Shown: piece by piece, positions 1-7,887 of the stretch
How positions within the stretch are numbered: position 1 is the first letter of the stretch
Layout of the letters: each line of letters begins with the position of its first letter
Assembly: GCF_000238395.3 (NCBI RefSeq)
Contig: NZ_CP011025.1
Coordinates: 992,001 to 1,056,000, forward strand
Length of the DNA: 64,000 nucleotides
Direction of reading: 5' to 3'
Source: Pseudoalteromonas arctica A 37-1-2
GTDB taxonomy: Bacteria > Pseudomonadota > Gammaproteobacteria > Enterobacterales > Alteromonadaceae
The notes under the pieces: generated by a model
What the model was told of the DNA's origin: nothing
Database searches by the model: none
Seen by the model: the letters and a program-made list of their open reading frames with translations, nothing else
Position numbers and translations under genes: made by a program

Positions 1-663
1 CTAATTACTATCGTTGGATTTACTACTTTAATTGGGTTAACAGGCTGCTCAATGACGCATAATAATGAGCATAACGAAAACACAACACGAACAGATTACA
101 CAGTAAACGGTGGTAATGATCAGCTTAATATTGCTTATAGTAATCAAGCAATACAATCGCAAGTTGAATACGATCCATCTCAGCAGTTCACACCACTTAA
201 GCACCATAAAACACTTGCTAACTATGTAGAGCAAATGGCACTTGATTTGGTTGATACGCTTGAATTTGAAAGTGATACCGACACCAATATTAATATTGCC
301 GTTACTACCTTGGTCGATCTTGATTCATCGCTTACTAAAAGCAATCAATTGGGTAATCAAATATCTGAGACGTTAATTCATCAGTTACAAAAGTTTGGTT
401 ATGGCGTGGTTGATTTTAAAACAACCCAAACAATAGATGTAAATAGCCGTGGTGATTTTGCTTTTTCACGTGATATTGAAAAGCTTAGTGAAGAGCAAAT
501 GGCGAGCCATGTATTAGCGGGTACATTAATTTATCGCCATGATGCTGTTGTTGTAAATACACGTGTAATTAACGCGCATACAAAAAAAATCGTCGCAAGT
601 AGTCGAAAACTAATCCCAATTTATGTACTAAATAAAGAAGATATATACTTATCAAGCAATTAA
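1..663 (+). CDS. flgO: FlgO-like outer-membrane lipoprotein (5' end outside window)
   Basis: The reading frame is open from base 1. Its first codons encode a hydrophobic stretch ending in a lipobox, LTGC, with the lipidated Cys at bases 46-48, so the real start lies upstream of the window and the ATG at 52 is internal. The mature protein has an FlgO-family core: a segment VTTLVDLDSSLTKSNQLGNQ, then a GDFAFSRD motif and a VLAGTL strand. FlgO proteins are outer-membrane lipoproteins associated with the sheathed polar flagellum of Vibrio and relatives. The usual partners flgT and flgP lie about 5-7 kb downstream, so the flgO-flgP pairing of Vibrio is broken here. Assignment is by motif resemblance. 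Confidence 0.7.
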   Translation, partial: LITIVGFTTLIGLTGCSMTHNNEHNENTTRTDYTVNGGNDQLNIAYSNQAIQSQVEYDPSQQFTPLKHHKTLANYVEQMALDLVDTLEFESDTDTNINIAVTTLVDLDSSLTKSNQLGNQISETLIHQLQKFGYGVVDFKTTQTIDVNSRGDFAFSRDIEKLSEEQMASHVLAGTLIYRHDAVVVNTRVINAHTKKIVASSRKLIPIYVLNKEDIYLSSN

Positions 664-735
664 GTTCAGTTGTCGCTTGATATAAAAAACCAGATGCCGT
701 TATAATTCACACCTCTAAGCACACAGCTTATTTGT

Positions 736-810
736 GGCCTCTTAGTTAAATGGATATAACGGCCCCCTCCTAAGGGGCAGTTGCAAGTTCGATTCTTGCA
801 GGGGCTACCA
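736..810 (+). tRNA. tRNA-Arg, anticodon CCT
   Basis: A full cloverleaf can be drawn. The acceptor stem GGCCTCT pairs with AGGGGCT (two G-U pairs), the D stem is GTTA/TAAC, the anticodon stem GCCCC/GGGGC encloses loop CTCCTAA, and the T arm is GCAAG-TTCGATT-CTTGC. Discriminator A and CCA are encoded at 807-810. Anticodon CCT reads the rare Arg codon AGG. The gene stands alone between flgO and an unrelated convergent gene. Confidence 0.93.
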
Positions 811-887
811 ATTAAATCAATGAGTTATATTTTAACTTCTCTTCCTTATACTTTGTGTATAGCGTATATGTAGTAGTGTTGCACTTT

Positions 888-1544
888 TTAATTAAAGGCG
901 TTTAAAGCTTCTTGCTCGCATTTTTCACGCTCTGTAATCATGGCTTCAAAGTCAGTTTGAATTTGTGCTAGAACAGTTGGTGGGTTAAGTCGTTTGATTC
1001 TTTTAAATTGAATACTTTCTTCTTCATCATAAGCGAGTATTGCTAAAGTAATTTTTTCGCGTTCGATATCATTTGAAAATATTCCCTCGGCATCTAATTG
1101 TATGAGCACTTTTTCCATTGTCGTAAGCCATTGATGCCAATTATCCATTGCTTCTATATCTGATTGAAACAAATCAATGCTGTCTTCTAGTTTTTGGCAT
1201 TCTAGCGTTGTTTCATCAAAGTATTTGGAATAATCCTCAAGCGTGGGGTAGTCTTCTGGATTCCATTTAGCCATGTAGAAACTACTTACATCATTGCCGT
1301 ACTCTTCTTCAAATACTTTTTTTAAATCCGATAAGGTATTAAATATTGGAAGTAGTGAGTAGCTACCTGTGTGGTAAAAGCCCATTACATAAAGATCGTT
1401 ACCGTATTTTTGTATAATGTTTTTAAACGCTTTTTTGGTATCTTGATAAAGTATTTTTTCGAAGTTTTTAGTATCTAACATGAGGTCATTATTTCTTTTA
1501 TTATTACAGAAATTTATATGAAAAAGAGAGCGATTAAAACTCAT
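888..1544 (-). CDS. Unrecognised cytoplasmic protein
   Basis: I do not recognise this 218-residue protein with confidence. It is acidic, rich in Trp, Tyr and Glu, and has no signal peptide or membrane segment. The pattern of an N-terminal helix, a YVMGFYHTGSYSLLPIFNT segment and a later KWNPEDYPTLEDY motif is faintly reminiscent of DUF4303-type proteins, some of which are thought to be immunity-like; this is only a guess. The start is uncertain: residue 22 (ATG at 1481) begins the part that looks like a normal N terminus, and neither start has a strong ribosome binding site. Its neighbours are a tRNA and a DHH phosphoesterase gene 57 bp away, which suggest no pathway. Confidence 0.6.
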   Translation of the reverse strand: MSFNRSLFHINFCNNKRNNDLMLDTKNFEKILYQDTKKAFKNIIQKYGNDLYVMGFYHTGSYSLLPIFNTLSDLKKVFEEEYGNDVSSFYMAKWNPEDYPTLEDYSKYFDETTLECQKLEDSIDLFQSDIEAMDNWHQWLTTMEKVLIQLDAEGIFSNDIEREKITLAILAYDEEESIQFKRIKRLNPPTVLAQIQTDFEAMITEREKCEQEALNAFN

Positions 1545-1601
1545 TCTACTAAAATAAAATAACCAGAGCTATTATATGACTCTGGTTATTGTAAGTTAGT
1601 A

Positions 1602-2534
1602 TTAGCCATCACTTGTAATCGTATCGATTAACTCACTAAGCACGGCTTCAGCTTTACTTGTTTCTACTTGGCAAGTACCTGCATTTAAATGACCACCACC
1701 GCCGTATTTAAGGCACAGTTCGCCAACATTCGTGTTTGAGCTGCGGTTAGTGATTGATTTGCCAACGGCATACACTACGTTTTGTTTTTTAAGGCCCCAC
1801 ATTTTATGAATCGAGATATTGCAGTCGGGGTACATTGCATAAATAACAAATCGGTTTGTGGCGTAAATTGTTTCTTCTTGGGTTAAATCAAGAACCACTA
1901 AGTTTTTATGAACGGTAGCGCATTGAGAAATTTGCTCTTTAGCTTTTTCGTTATGCTCGTTATATAAAGCAACACGCTCGGCTACGTCTTCCATTTGTAG
2001 GATTTCTTCGATGCTTTGATCTTTACACGCATCAATCAGTTTCATCATTAATTGGTAATTTGAAATTTTAAACTCGCGAAAACGACCAAGGCCAGTTCGC
2101 GCATCCATAATAAAGTTCATTAAGACCCAATCGGTTGGGTTTAATATTTCGTCTTTTGAAAACTGAGCAGCATCGCCTTTATCTACCGCGTCCATCATTT
2201 CAACAGAAATATTTGGAAGTTTTTCAGCGCCGCCATAATAGTCATAAACTACGCGAGCTGCTGATGGGGCTTCTGGATCAATAATATGATTTTTTATGTC
2301 GCTTGAGTTACGAACGGTTTCGCTAAGGTGATGATCGAATGCGATGTGACAACCTGCAACGTAGGGGAGGTTGGTGGTAATGTCGTTTTCGGTAATGTCT
2401 ATTTTGCCATCTTGCATGTCTTTTGGATGAACAAACAAAATATCGTCAATTAGGTCTAAGTCTTTAAGCAATACGGCACAAACTAAGCCATCAAAATCGC
2501 TGCGAGTGACTAGTCTAAATTTATTATTGGGCAT
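1602..2534 (-). CDS. DHH/DHHA1-family phosphoesterase
   Basis: The 310-residue protein carries the signature of the DHH superfamily of metal-dependent phosphoesterases (RecJ, oligoribonuclease/pAp phosphatase and pyrophosphatase relatives). The first motif is SDFDG near residue 14, the DHH motif is FDHHLSE near residue 70, and the DHHA1 substrate-binding Gly/His motif GGGGHLNAG is near residue 278. Length and order suit a stand-alone cytoplasmic phosphatase of the exopolyphosphatase-like/NrnA-like group. The actual substrate (pAp, short oligonucleotides, c-di-nucleotide products or phosphate esters) cannot be read from the sequence. It appears to be a single-gene unit. Confidence 0.85.
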   Translation of the reverse strand: MPNNKFRLVTRSDFDGLVCAVLLKDLDLIDDILFVHPKDMQDGKIDITENDITTNLPYVAGCHIAFDHHLSETVRNSSDIKNHIIDPEAPSAARVVYDYYGGAEKLPNISVEMMDAVDKGDAAQFSKDEILNPTDWVLMNFIMDARTGLGRFREFKISNYQLMMKLIDACKDQSIEEILQMEDVAERVALYNEHNEKAKEQISQCATVHKNLVVLDLTQEETIYATNRFVIYAMYPDCNISIHKMWGLKKQNVVYAVGKSITNRSSNTNVGELCLKYGGGGHLNAGTCQVETSKAEAVLSELIDTITSDG

Positions 2535-2612
2535 AGCTATTCCATCTTTTTAATTGAATTATCAATTAAGTGTAACAGCTAAATTTTTTTTTGAGAGGTC
2601 AGCTTAAAAAAA

Positions 2613-2648
2613 TTATAAAAAAAAGCCAAAACGTTAGTTTTGGCTTTT
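2613..2648 (-). terminator. Rho-independent terminator of the Lpd-like gene
   Basis: A perfect 12-bp stem, AAAAGCCAAAAC / GTTTTGGCTTTT, has a 4-nt loop (2633-2636). On the minus strand it is followed by a run of T, just past the stop of the Lpd-like gene. Confidence 0.85.
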
Positions 2649-2679
2649 ACTTAGCAAGTTTGTATGTGTAGTAAATAGG

Positions 2680-4128
2680 TTATGCGCCTGGACCACATTC
2701 CATACATGAATTTACAATGTCTGGGCCAAATTTAAGTTTGGCATTTAAGTCGCGAAGGGCGGTACGTAACCCTTCTTCAATTACTGGGTGGTAAAATGGC
2801 ATATCAAGCATTTCTGGTACGGTCATTTTGTTTTGTACAGCCCATGCTAGTAAGTGAGCGATGTGTTCGGCTTGTGGGCCAATAAACTCAGCACCTAAAA
2901 ATAAGCCTGTGCCTTGCTCCGCATATACACGCATATGACCTTTGTTTTTAAGCATTACTCGGCTACGGCCTTGGTTTTCAAAGCTGACTTCGCCTACTTC
3001 AAAACAACCGCATGGGCCTAAACGGTCGGTAATTTGCTTGTAGCTTTCGCCTACCATTGCTATTTGTGGGTCGCTAAATACAGCTGCAATTTTAGCTCTG
3101 CGCAGACCTATACGCACATCTGGGAAGCGCCCGGCATTTTGACCTGCAATAGCACCTTGGTCTGATGCTTCGTGTAACAATGGGAGCATGTTACTCGCAT
3201 CGCCTGCTATAAATATGTTCGATTCACCACACTGCATTGTATGTGTGTCTGCGTGCGGTACGCCGCGTTCATCAAGTTCAATGCCGGTGTTTTCAAGGCC
3301 TAGTTTATCTACGTTAGGTACTCGGCCTGTGGCTGCAAGTACGTAGTCAAACTGTTCGGTGTGTTTTTCACCTTGTTTGTCGGTGTAAGTTAGCTGTGCT
3401 TTGTCACCAACTTGCATCATGTCAGATACGTTTGAGTCGGTATCTACAAAAAATTCTTCAGCAAAAACAGTATTTGCATAGTCTTTTACTACTGGGTCTG
3501 TAAGTGGGCCAATTGCGCCGCCTACACCAAATAGTTTTACATTTACGCCTAGTCGGCTAAGTGCTTGGCCAATTTCAAGACCTATTACACCAGGGCCAAA
3601 TACAGCGACTGATTCTGGTAGGTCATCCCAATCAAATACGTCGTCGTTTATAATAAGTTTGTCGCCAAAGTTATTAAATACGCCAGGGTACGAAGGGCGT
3701 GAACCGGTGGCAATTACAAAGCGTTTTGCTGTAATAATTGTGTGGTCGTCTATTTGTATGCGGTTTGTGCCTAAAAATTTAGCGTAACCACGAATTTTAT
3801 CACCATCTGGTAATTCATCTACGGCTTCTACTACGAATCCTGCAAAACGATCTCGTTCACTTTTAACGCGTGCCATAACTGCTTTGCCATCAATGATAGG
3901 CTTTGAGCTATGAACACCAAATGCAGGTGCCATTTCAATTGCGTGTGCAGCTTCAGCGGCTGCAATCAATAACTTACTTGGCATACAACCAACACGTGCA
4001 CATGTGGTGCCGTATGGGCCTGATTCGATCATTAATACATTTTGTGTGAACTGTTTAGCATTACGGTAAGCACTTAAACCAGCAGTGCCTGCGCCTATAA
4101 CAACAACATCGGTTTGCAATTCTTTCAT
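2680..4128 (-). CDS. Dihydrolipoyl dehydrogenase-like flavoprotein disulfide reductase with C-terminal CxxC tail
   Basis: The protein belongs to the FAD/NAD(P)-dependent pyridine nucleotide-disulfide oxidoreductase family. It has an N-terminal FAD motif (GAGTAGLSA), the redox disulfide CARVGC, an NAD(P)-binding motif (GPGVIGLEIG), a second FAD motif (AGDAS) and a C-terminal catalytic His-Glu (FYHPVIEEG). The ATG at 4128 is preferred over 4158 because AGAGGA lies nine bases upstream. The protein ends in CMECGPGA, a dithiol tail not found in ordinary E3 subunits; mercuric reductases and high-Mr thioredoxin reductases use such tails to pass electrons outward. No pyruvate or oxoglutarate dehydrogenase genes are nearby. 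It lies directly after the peroxiredoxin-glutaredoxin gene, so a role in reducing that enzyme or its low-molecular-weight thiol (compare glutathione amide reductase) is likely but inferred. Confidence 0.85.
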   Translation of the reverse strand: MKELQTDVVVIGAGTAGLSAYRNAKQFTQNVLMIESGPYGTTCARVGCMPSKLLIAAAEAAHAIEMAPAFGVHSSKPIIDGKAVMARVKSERDRFAGFVVEAVDELPDGDKIRGYAKFLGTNRIQIDDHTIITAKRFVIATGSRPSYPGVFNNFGDKLIINDDVFDWDDLPESVAVFGPGVIGLEIGQALSRLGVNVKLFGVGGAIGPLTDPVVKDYANTVFAEEFFVDTDSNVSDMMQVGDKAQLTYTDKQGEKHTEQFDYVLAATGRVPNVDKLGLENTGIELDERGVPHADTHTMQCGESNIFIAGDASNMLPLLHEASDQGAIAGQNAGRFPDVRIGLRRAKIAAVFSDPQIAMVGESYKQITDRLGPCGCFEVGEVSFENQGRSRVMLKNKGHMRVYAEQGTGLFLGAEFIGPQAEHIAHLLAWAVQNKMTVPEMLDMPFYHPVIEEGLRTALRDLNAKLKFGPDIVNSCMECGPGA

Positions 4129-4148
4129 AGTATTTTTTCCTCTAATAA

Positions 4149-4170
4149 ATAGGGGCATAAAAGCCCCTAT
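4149..4170 (-). terminator. Hairpin between the two peroxide-defence genes
   Basis: ATAGGGGC and GCCCCTAT form an 8-bp stem with a 6-nt loop, flanked by T-rich sequence on both strands. It sits after the peroxiredoxin-glutaredoxin gene and just before the ribosome binding site of the Lpd-like gene. It could be a partial terminator that lowers downstream expression, or an mRNA-stabilising hairpin. Confidence 0.55.
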
Positions 4171-4210
4171 TTTTTACCTACTAACGTTAGGTATTTAATT
4201 TACTTATTAA

Positions 4211-4939
4211 TTAAGCAAAGTATTTTTCTAAGTCGTCTGAACCACCGATGTGTTTACCACCAATGAATATTTGTGGAACAGTGTCACGACCAGATACAGC
4301 TTTTAGGCTTGTTAGTGATGCGCCTGCACCCATAACAATCTCTTCATATGCGAAGCCTTTTTCTGCAAGAAGCTCTTTTGCTTTTTTACAGAAAGGACAG
4401 CCAGGTTTAGTAAAGATGCTTACTGGTTCTGGTTTAGCTTGCTTAGGGTTGATGTAATCAAGCATTGTGTCTGCGTCTGATACTTCAAACGGGTCACCTG
4501 GTAAATCTGGTTCGATGAACATTTTGTCAATCACGCCATCTTTAACAAGCATAGAGTATCTCCAGCTGCGCTTACCAAAGCCTAGGTCGTTCTTGTCTAC
4601 TAACATGCCCATGCCGTCAGTAAATTCGCCGTTGCCGTCTGGTAATAAAGTAATGTTTTGCGCTTCTTGATGCTCAGCCCATGCGTTCATTACAAAGGTA
4701 TCGTTTACTGATAAACATACAATTTCGTCAACGCCGTTTTGCTTAAGTACGCCTGCTAATTCGTTGTAACGTGGTAAGTGAGTTGATGAACATGTTGGTG
4801 TGAATGCACCTGGTAGTGAAAACACTACAACAGTTTTACCTTTAAAAATGTCATCTGTTGTTACTGATTTCCAATCGTTATTTTGACGAGTTGCAAATGT
4901 AACACTTGGGATTGTTTGACCTTCGATATTGTTTAACAT
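4211..4939 (-). CDS. Peroxiredoxin 5-glutaredoxin hybrid peroxidase (PGdx type)
   Basis: A two-domain thiol peroxidase of about 242 residues. Residues 1-160 are a Prx5-type peroxiredoxin with peroxidatic Cys in PGAFTPTCSSTH. Residues from about 170 are a glutaredoxin with active site CPFCKKA, the TVPQIFIGG cis-Pro segment and a GGSDDL motif. Hybrid enzymes of this kind (Haemophilus, Chromatium) reduce H2O2 and alkyl hydroperoxides using glutathione or glutathione amide, with the Grx domain regenerating the Prx domain. The ATG at 4939 is chosen over 4972 because AAGAGGAAC lies nine bases upstream. The gene is divergent from oxyR across a 112-bp gap holding an OxyR-type operator, and is followed by the Lpd-like reductase gene on the same strand. 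Confidence 0.93.
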   Translation of the reverse strand: MLNNIEGQTIPSVTFATRQNNDWKSVTTDDIFKGKTVVVFSLPGAFTPTCSSTHLPRYNELAGVLKQNGVDEIVCLSVNDTFVMNAWAEHQEAQNITLLPDGNGEFTDGMGMLVDKNDLGFGKRSWRYSMLVKDGVIDKMFIEPDLPGDPFEVSDADTMLDYINPKQAKPEPVSIFTKPGCPFCKKAKELLAEKGFAYEEIVMGAGASLTSLKAVSGRDTVPQIFIGGKHIGGSDDLEKYFA

Positions 4940-4999
4940 AATTTTTGTTCCTCTTGATTTGTTGATAGCCATTATGGTGAATAATTAAATATAGTTCCA

Positions 5000-5036
5000 A
5001 TCGTTTGTTTGTATTAAACTGATAGTTATAAACTAT
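5000..5036. promoter_or_regulatory. OxyR operator between the hybrid peroxidase gene and oxyR
   Basis: The array ATCG-N7-GTAT-N7-ATAG-N7-CTAT matches the established OxyR tetramer consensus ATAG-N7-CTAT-N7-ATAG-N7-CTAT at 14 of 16 defined bases with exact spacing. It ends 15 bases before the oxyR start and lies 60 bases upstream of the peroxidase start. This fits activation of the peroxidase gene and autorepression of oxyR. Confidence 0.8.
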
Positions 5037-5051
5037 CACGTAGAGCTGAAT

Positions 5052-5951
5052 ATGAACTTAAAAGATTTTGAATATGTAAAAGCAATAGCGCAATATAAAC
5101 ATTTTCGCAAAGCTGCCGATGCATGTTTTGTAAGCCAGCCTACATTAAGTGGTCAAGTAAAAAAACTCGAAAATGAGCTTGGCGTTACTTTGTTTGATCG
5201 CTCAACCAAGCAAGTTACCTTAACAGCAAAAGGTGAACGTTTGTTGACGCAAATAGAGATTATTTTAGAGCAAACGCAAATACTCAAAGAACTTGCTGCT
5301 ACTTCTAACGAGCCTCTACAAGGTAAATTAACTATTGGTATTATTCCTACCATTGCCCCTTACTTGTTGCCTGCGTTACTAACATCGATGAAAGCGGCAT
5401 TTATTGATAGCCAGTTTTCGTTTATTGAGATGCAAACAGCAACAATTTTAGAAGCTTTAAACAAGGGTGAACTCGACTTTGCTATTTTAGCCGATGTGCC
5501 AGAGCTTATTAATTACCATACGGTTGCTTTATACAAAGAAGATTTTTTAGTGGCGGTATCACACGATAACGCGCTGTCTAAGCATAAAAAAGTAGCGCTG
5601 AGCGATCTTCAGGGATGCAGCCTATTAATGTTAAGTGATGGCCATTGCTTTAAAGATCAAGCCCAAAAGTTTTGTTTTTCTGCAGGAGTCGATGTATCTA
5701 ACCAGTATAAAGGTAATAGTTTAGAAACATTATTAGCGTTAGTGGCTATGGATGACGGTATTACATTTGTACCAAAGTTGGCATGTACCGACCGTGTAGG
5801 GATTGATTACTTGCCTATATTCCCTAATCAGCAGCGTAATGTGGTGTTTGCATGCAGAAAGCATTATCCGCATTTATCTGGTGTAGAACAATTGGGCGAG
5901 TGGTTATCGGCTCACCCTAATTTAAAAGCTAAATTGAGTAAAAAACTCTAA
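5052..5951 (+). CDS. oxyR: Peroxide-sensing LysR-type regulator OxyR
   Basis: The 299-residue protein has an N-terminal winged helix-turn-helix (HFRKAADACFVSQPTLSGQV) and a LysR substrate domain. Its redox pair falls at Cys199 (SDGHC) and Cys208 (QKFC), the same numbers as the H2O2-sensing disulfide of E. coli OxyR, so it is almost certainly a functional OxyR. In the family, oxidation locks the tetramer in the activating form. The gene is divergent from the peroxiredoxin-glutaredoxin gene with an OxyR box between them. Its stop codon overlaps the convergent flgT stop by 4 bp. Confidence 0.95.
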   Translation: MNLKDFEYVKAIAQYKHFRKAADACFVSQPTLSGQVKKLENELGVTLFDRSTKQVTLTAKGERLLTQIEIILEQTQILKELAATSNEPLQGKLTIGIIPTIAPYLLPALLTSMKAAFIDSQFSFIEMQTATILEALNKGELDFAILADVPELINYHTVALYKEDFLVAVSHDNALSKHKKVALSDLQGCSLLMLSDGHCFKDQAQKFCFSAGVDVSNQYKGNSLETLLALVAMDDGITFVPKLACTDRVGIDYLPIFPNQQRNVVFACRKHYPHLSGVEQLGEWLSAHPNLKAKLSKKL

Positions 5952-7141
5952 AGATCTTGGCTGATTATTTCTACTACATCGTTAATTTGCACGCCAGGTA
6001 GCGGTTTGTCATCAATACTGACTGCTACTGCGGTTTGCTGATAAAGCTGCTCTACGCGAATTTTATTAAGCGTGGTGATGGTGTGCGGCATAACATTACC
6101 TGCCGCGTCGGTTAAATAGTTATGGTGCGCAATGCTTAGCATTTGGCCTTTTTTTAACCCATGAGCTTTACCCAAGTTAATAACGATTTTGCTATTTTCC
6201 ATATGCATTATTTTACCTTGAGTAGGTAAACACGCCATGGCTGCTTGAATGTCATAACTTACTGCTTGGTTGATATCGGTTATGCTTTGCCCATAAGGTG
6301 ATTGCCAAAACCTATCACTATTAACATCAACTATGGTTGTTTTTTCAAATGGCCAAATTGCTTGAGTATGGTAACTATTTTGCCAAAGTTGCTCATAGGT
6401 AGTGCCATCAAACAGTGCAAACTCAATGTTGTAACTGCGCTCATACGCCTCGTCTTGCCAAAATGCATAATCGTTATTGAGTTTGTCGCTAGTCGAAAGG
6501 CTGGTTATTTGGCTAAGCAGAACATATTGAGCGTTACTGCGCGAAGATATTTCTTCTAATTGAGCGTTTGAATAGTCGTGCTGCTGCGAAAAGTATTTAT
6601 CAACGCTTATTGCATTATTATAGTAAGCAATAGGTACTGCGCTCATTTTTGATTTTTGTAGAGAGGTAAAAATATTTTTGCTAATCGCTTTGCTTACGTC
6701 AAATATTTGACCCATTTTGGCATGTTCACGATGAACAAGTTGGCTTTGTGTAACGGCCACAAACTTATTAAAACTATTTTGTGGGCATTGCTCTGTTTGA
6801 GAAAAAATATCGAGTCGTAATGTAACGGCAAATTTATTGTCGTATTTATTTTCGCTGATCAGTTCAATTTTTTGAATCTCGCCGTGGCTGCTAATTTTTA
6901 GCTGATCTTGCATTAACACGCCATCTACCAAGGTTTGCACCGAGCTAACCCGTGCGCCAGAGAACACTAACGCTTGTGTAATCGCATCTTTTATAGCGGC
7001 AGATTTAGCTGCGCTCGTATCACCATTTTGAACGTTCGCGTGACCCGTTGATTCATACCACTGTGCTTTAGTAAAAGGGGAGAAGGTTAATAATGCCGTT
7101 ACACTTAATCCTGCAAATGCCAATGATAAAAACGACTTCAT
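5948..7141 (-). CDS. flgT: Flagellar H-ring protein FlgT
   Basis: A 397-residue exported protein. Residues 1-26 form a signal peptide ending TKAQ before WYESTGHANV, the typical N-terminal start of FlgT. The N-terminal region has the repeated-helix pattern AAIKDAITQALVFSGA, the middle domain has SLSTSDKLNN, and the C-terminal domain contains KIVINLGKAHGLKKGQML. In Vibrio, FlgT forms the H ring around the LP ring and is needed for high-torque polar flagella and motor assembly. The gene is on the minus strand, divergent from flgP, and converges on oxyR with overlapping stops. Confidence 0.9.
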   Translation of the reverse strand: MKSFLSLAFAGLSVTALLTFSPFTKAQWYESTGHANVQNGDTSAAKSAAIKDAITQALVFSGARVSSVQTLVDGVLMQDQLKISSHGEIQKIELISENKYDNKFAVTLRLDIFSQTEQCPQNSFNKFVAVTQSQLVHREHAKMGQIFDVSKAISKNIFTSLQKSKMSAVPIAYYNNAISVDKYFSQQHDYSNAQLEEISSRSNAQYVLLSQITSLSTSDKLNNDYAFWQDEAYERSYNIEFALFDGTTYEQLWQNSYHTQAIWPFEKTTIVDVNSDRFWQSPYGQSITDINQAVSYDIQAAMACLPTQGKIMHMENSKIVINLGKAHGLKKGQMLSIAHHNYLTDAAGNVMPHTITTLNKIRVEQLYQQTAVAVSIDDKPLPGVQINDVVEIISQDL

Positions 7142-7281
7142 ACTTTTACTCCAATTAAACGTTAGCTATTAACTAGGTAGAGCAAGGACTGTACCAATGT
7201 TATTTGGTAATTATTAGTAATGCTATAAATGGCATTAAACGTGCATATGTACTGCTAATTACTATACAAGGGCTAGATGCT

Positions 7282-7740
7282 ATGCGAGCAATTTCATTAC
7301 TTATTACACTTGGGTGTTTAACCTTAGGTGGTTGTAGCAGCGTTTTTGATAAGCATGTTGAATATAAATATGTAGAGCCAAATAATTACCCCGTTTTAAA
7401 AGCGATAGGGTATGCACCTATTAGCTTGCAAAAAGGTGCTAACGCGTCGCAAAAACAACTTATGGCCATTAAAGCTTCTAAGCTTGAGGCTTACCGCGAG
7501 CTTACTGAACAAGTATATGGGCAAAAAATTACCGCAGGAACAACGGTGGAAGGTTCAATTGCTCAAGACGATTACCTAGAAAGTAAAGTGCAGGGGCTTA
7601 TTAAAGGTGCACAAATAATTAAAACTTACGCAGTAGATGATACTTACGTGACCGAGCTTGAGCTTAATATGAAGCGTGTGCACGATTTATACATAGGTGA
7701 AGTAAAACCACGCGAAGTTAAAAAAGTAACTTATTACTAA
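7282..7740 (+). CDS. flgP: Flagellar outer-membrane lipoprotein FlgP (LPP20 family)
   Basis: Translation from the ATG at 7282 gives a lipoprotein signal, MRAISLLITLGCLTLGGC, with lipobox LGGC, so the longer frame from 7204 is rejected. The mature part has the LPP20/FlgP pattern: a KAIGYAPISLQKG segment, QLMAIKASKLEAYRELTEQVYG, and a C-terminal VHDLYIGEV segment. FlgP associates with the outer-membrane disk at the base of the flagellum in Vibrio and Campylobacter relatives. It is divergent from flgT. In Vibrio-type clusters flgN/flgM/flgA follow directly; here a 30-kb adhesin locus intervenes. Confidence 0.88.
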   Translation: MRAISLLITLGCLTLGGCSSVFDKHVEYKYVEPNNYPVLKAIGYAPISLQKGANASQKQLMAIKASKLEAYRELTEQVYGQKITAGTTVEGSIAQDDYLESKVQGLIKGAQIIKTYAVDDTYVTELELNMKRVHDLYIGEVKPREVKKVTYY

Positions 7741-7887
7741 ATAACCCAGTTGATTAAAAAAGTTATTCAAAATATCTCATCCTCTTATATTGAGTGCTAT
7801 GCTGTTGTTAGGATTAATTTTTAAGCAGATTGCGTAGTGCTCAACAGATGTATTTTATTGCCACTTATATTAACAGTGGCTCTGTAA

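Noticed and set aside
2680..4128. E3 subunit of a 2-oxoacid dehydrogenase complex
   Set aside because: There are no E1/E2 genes nearby, and the gene neighbours a peroxidase and carries a C-terminal CxxC tail; a redox-defence role is more likely, though lipoamide activity is not excluded.
7204..7281. N-terminal extension of flgP from 7204
   Set aside because: It would bury the lipoprotein signal peptide 26 residues inside the protein; ATG 7282 has AAGGG upstream and gives a normal signal.
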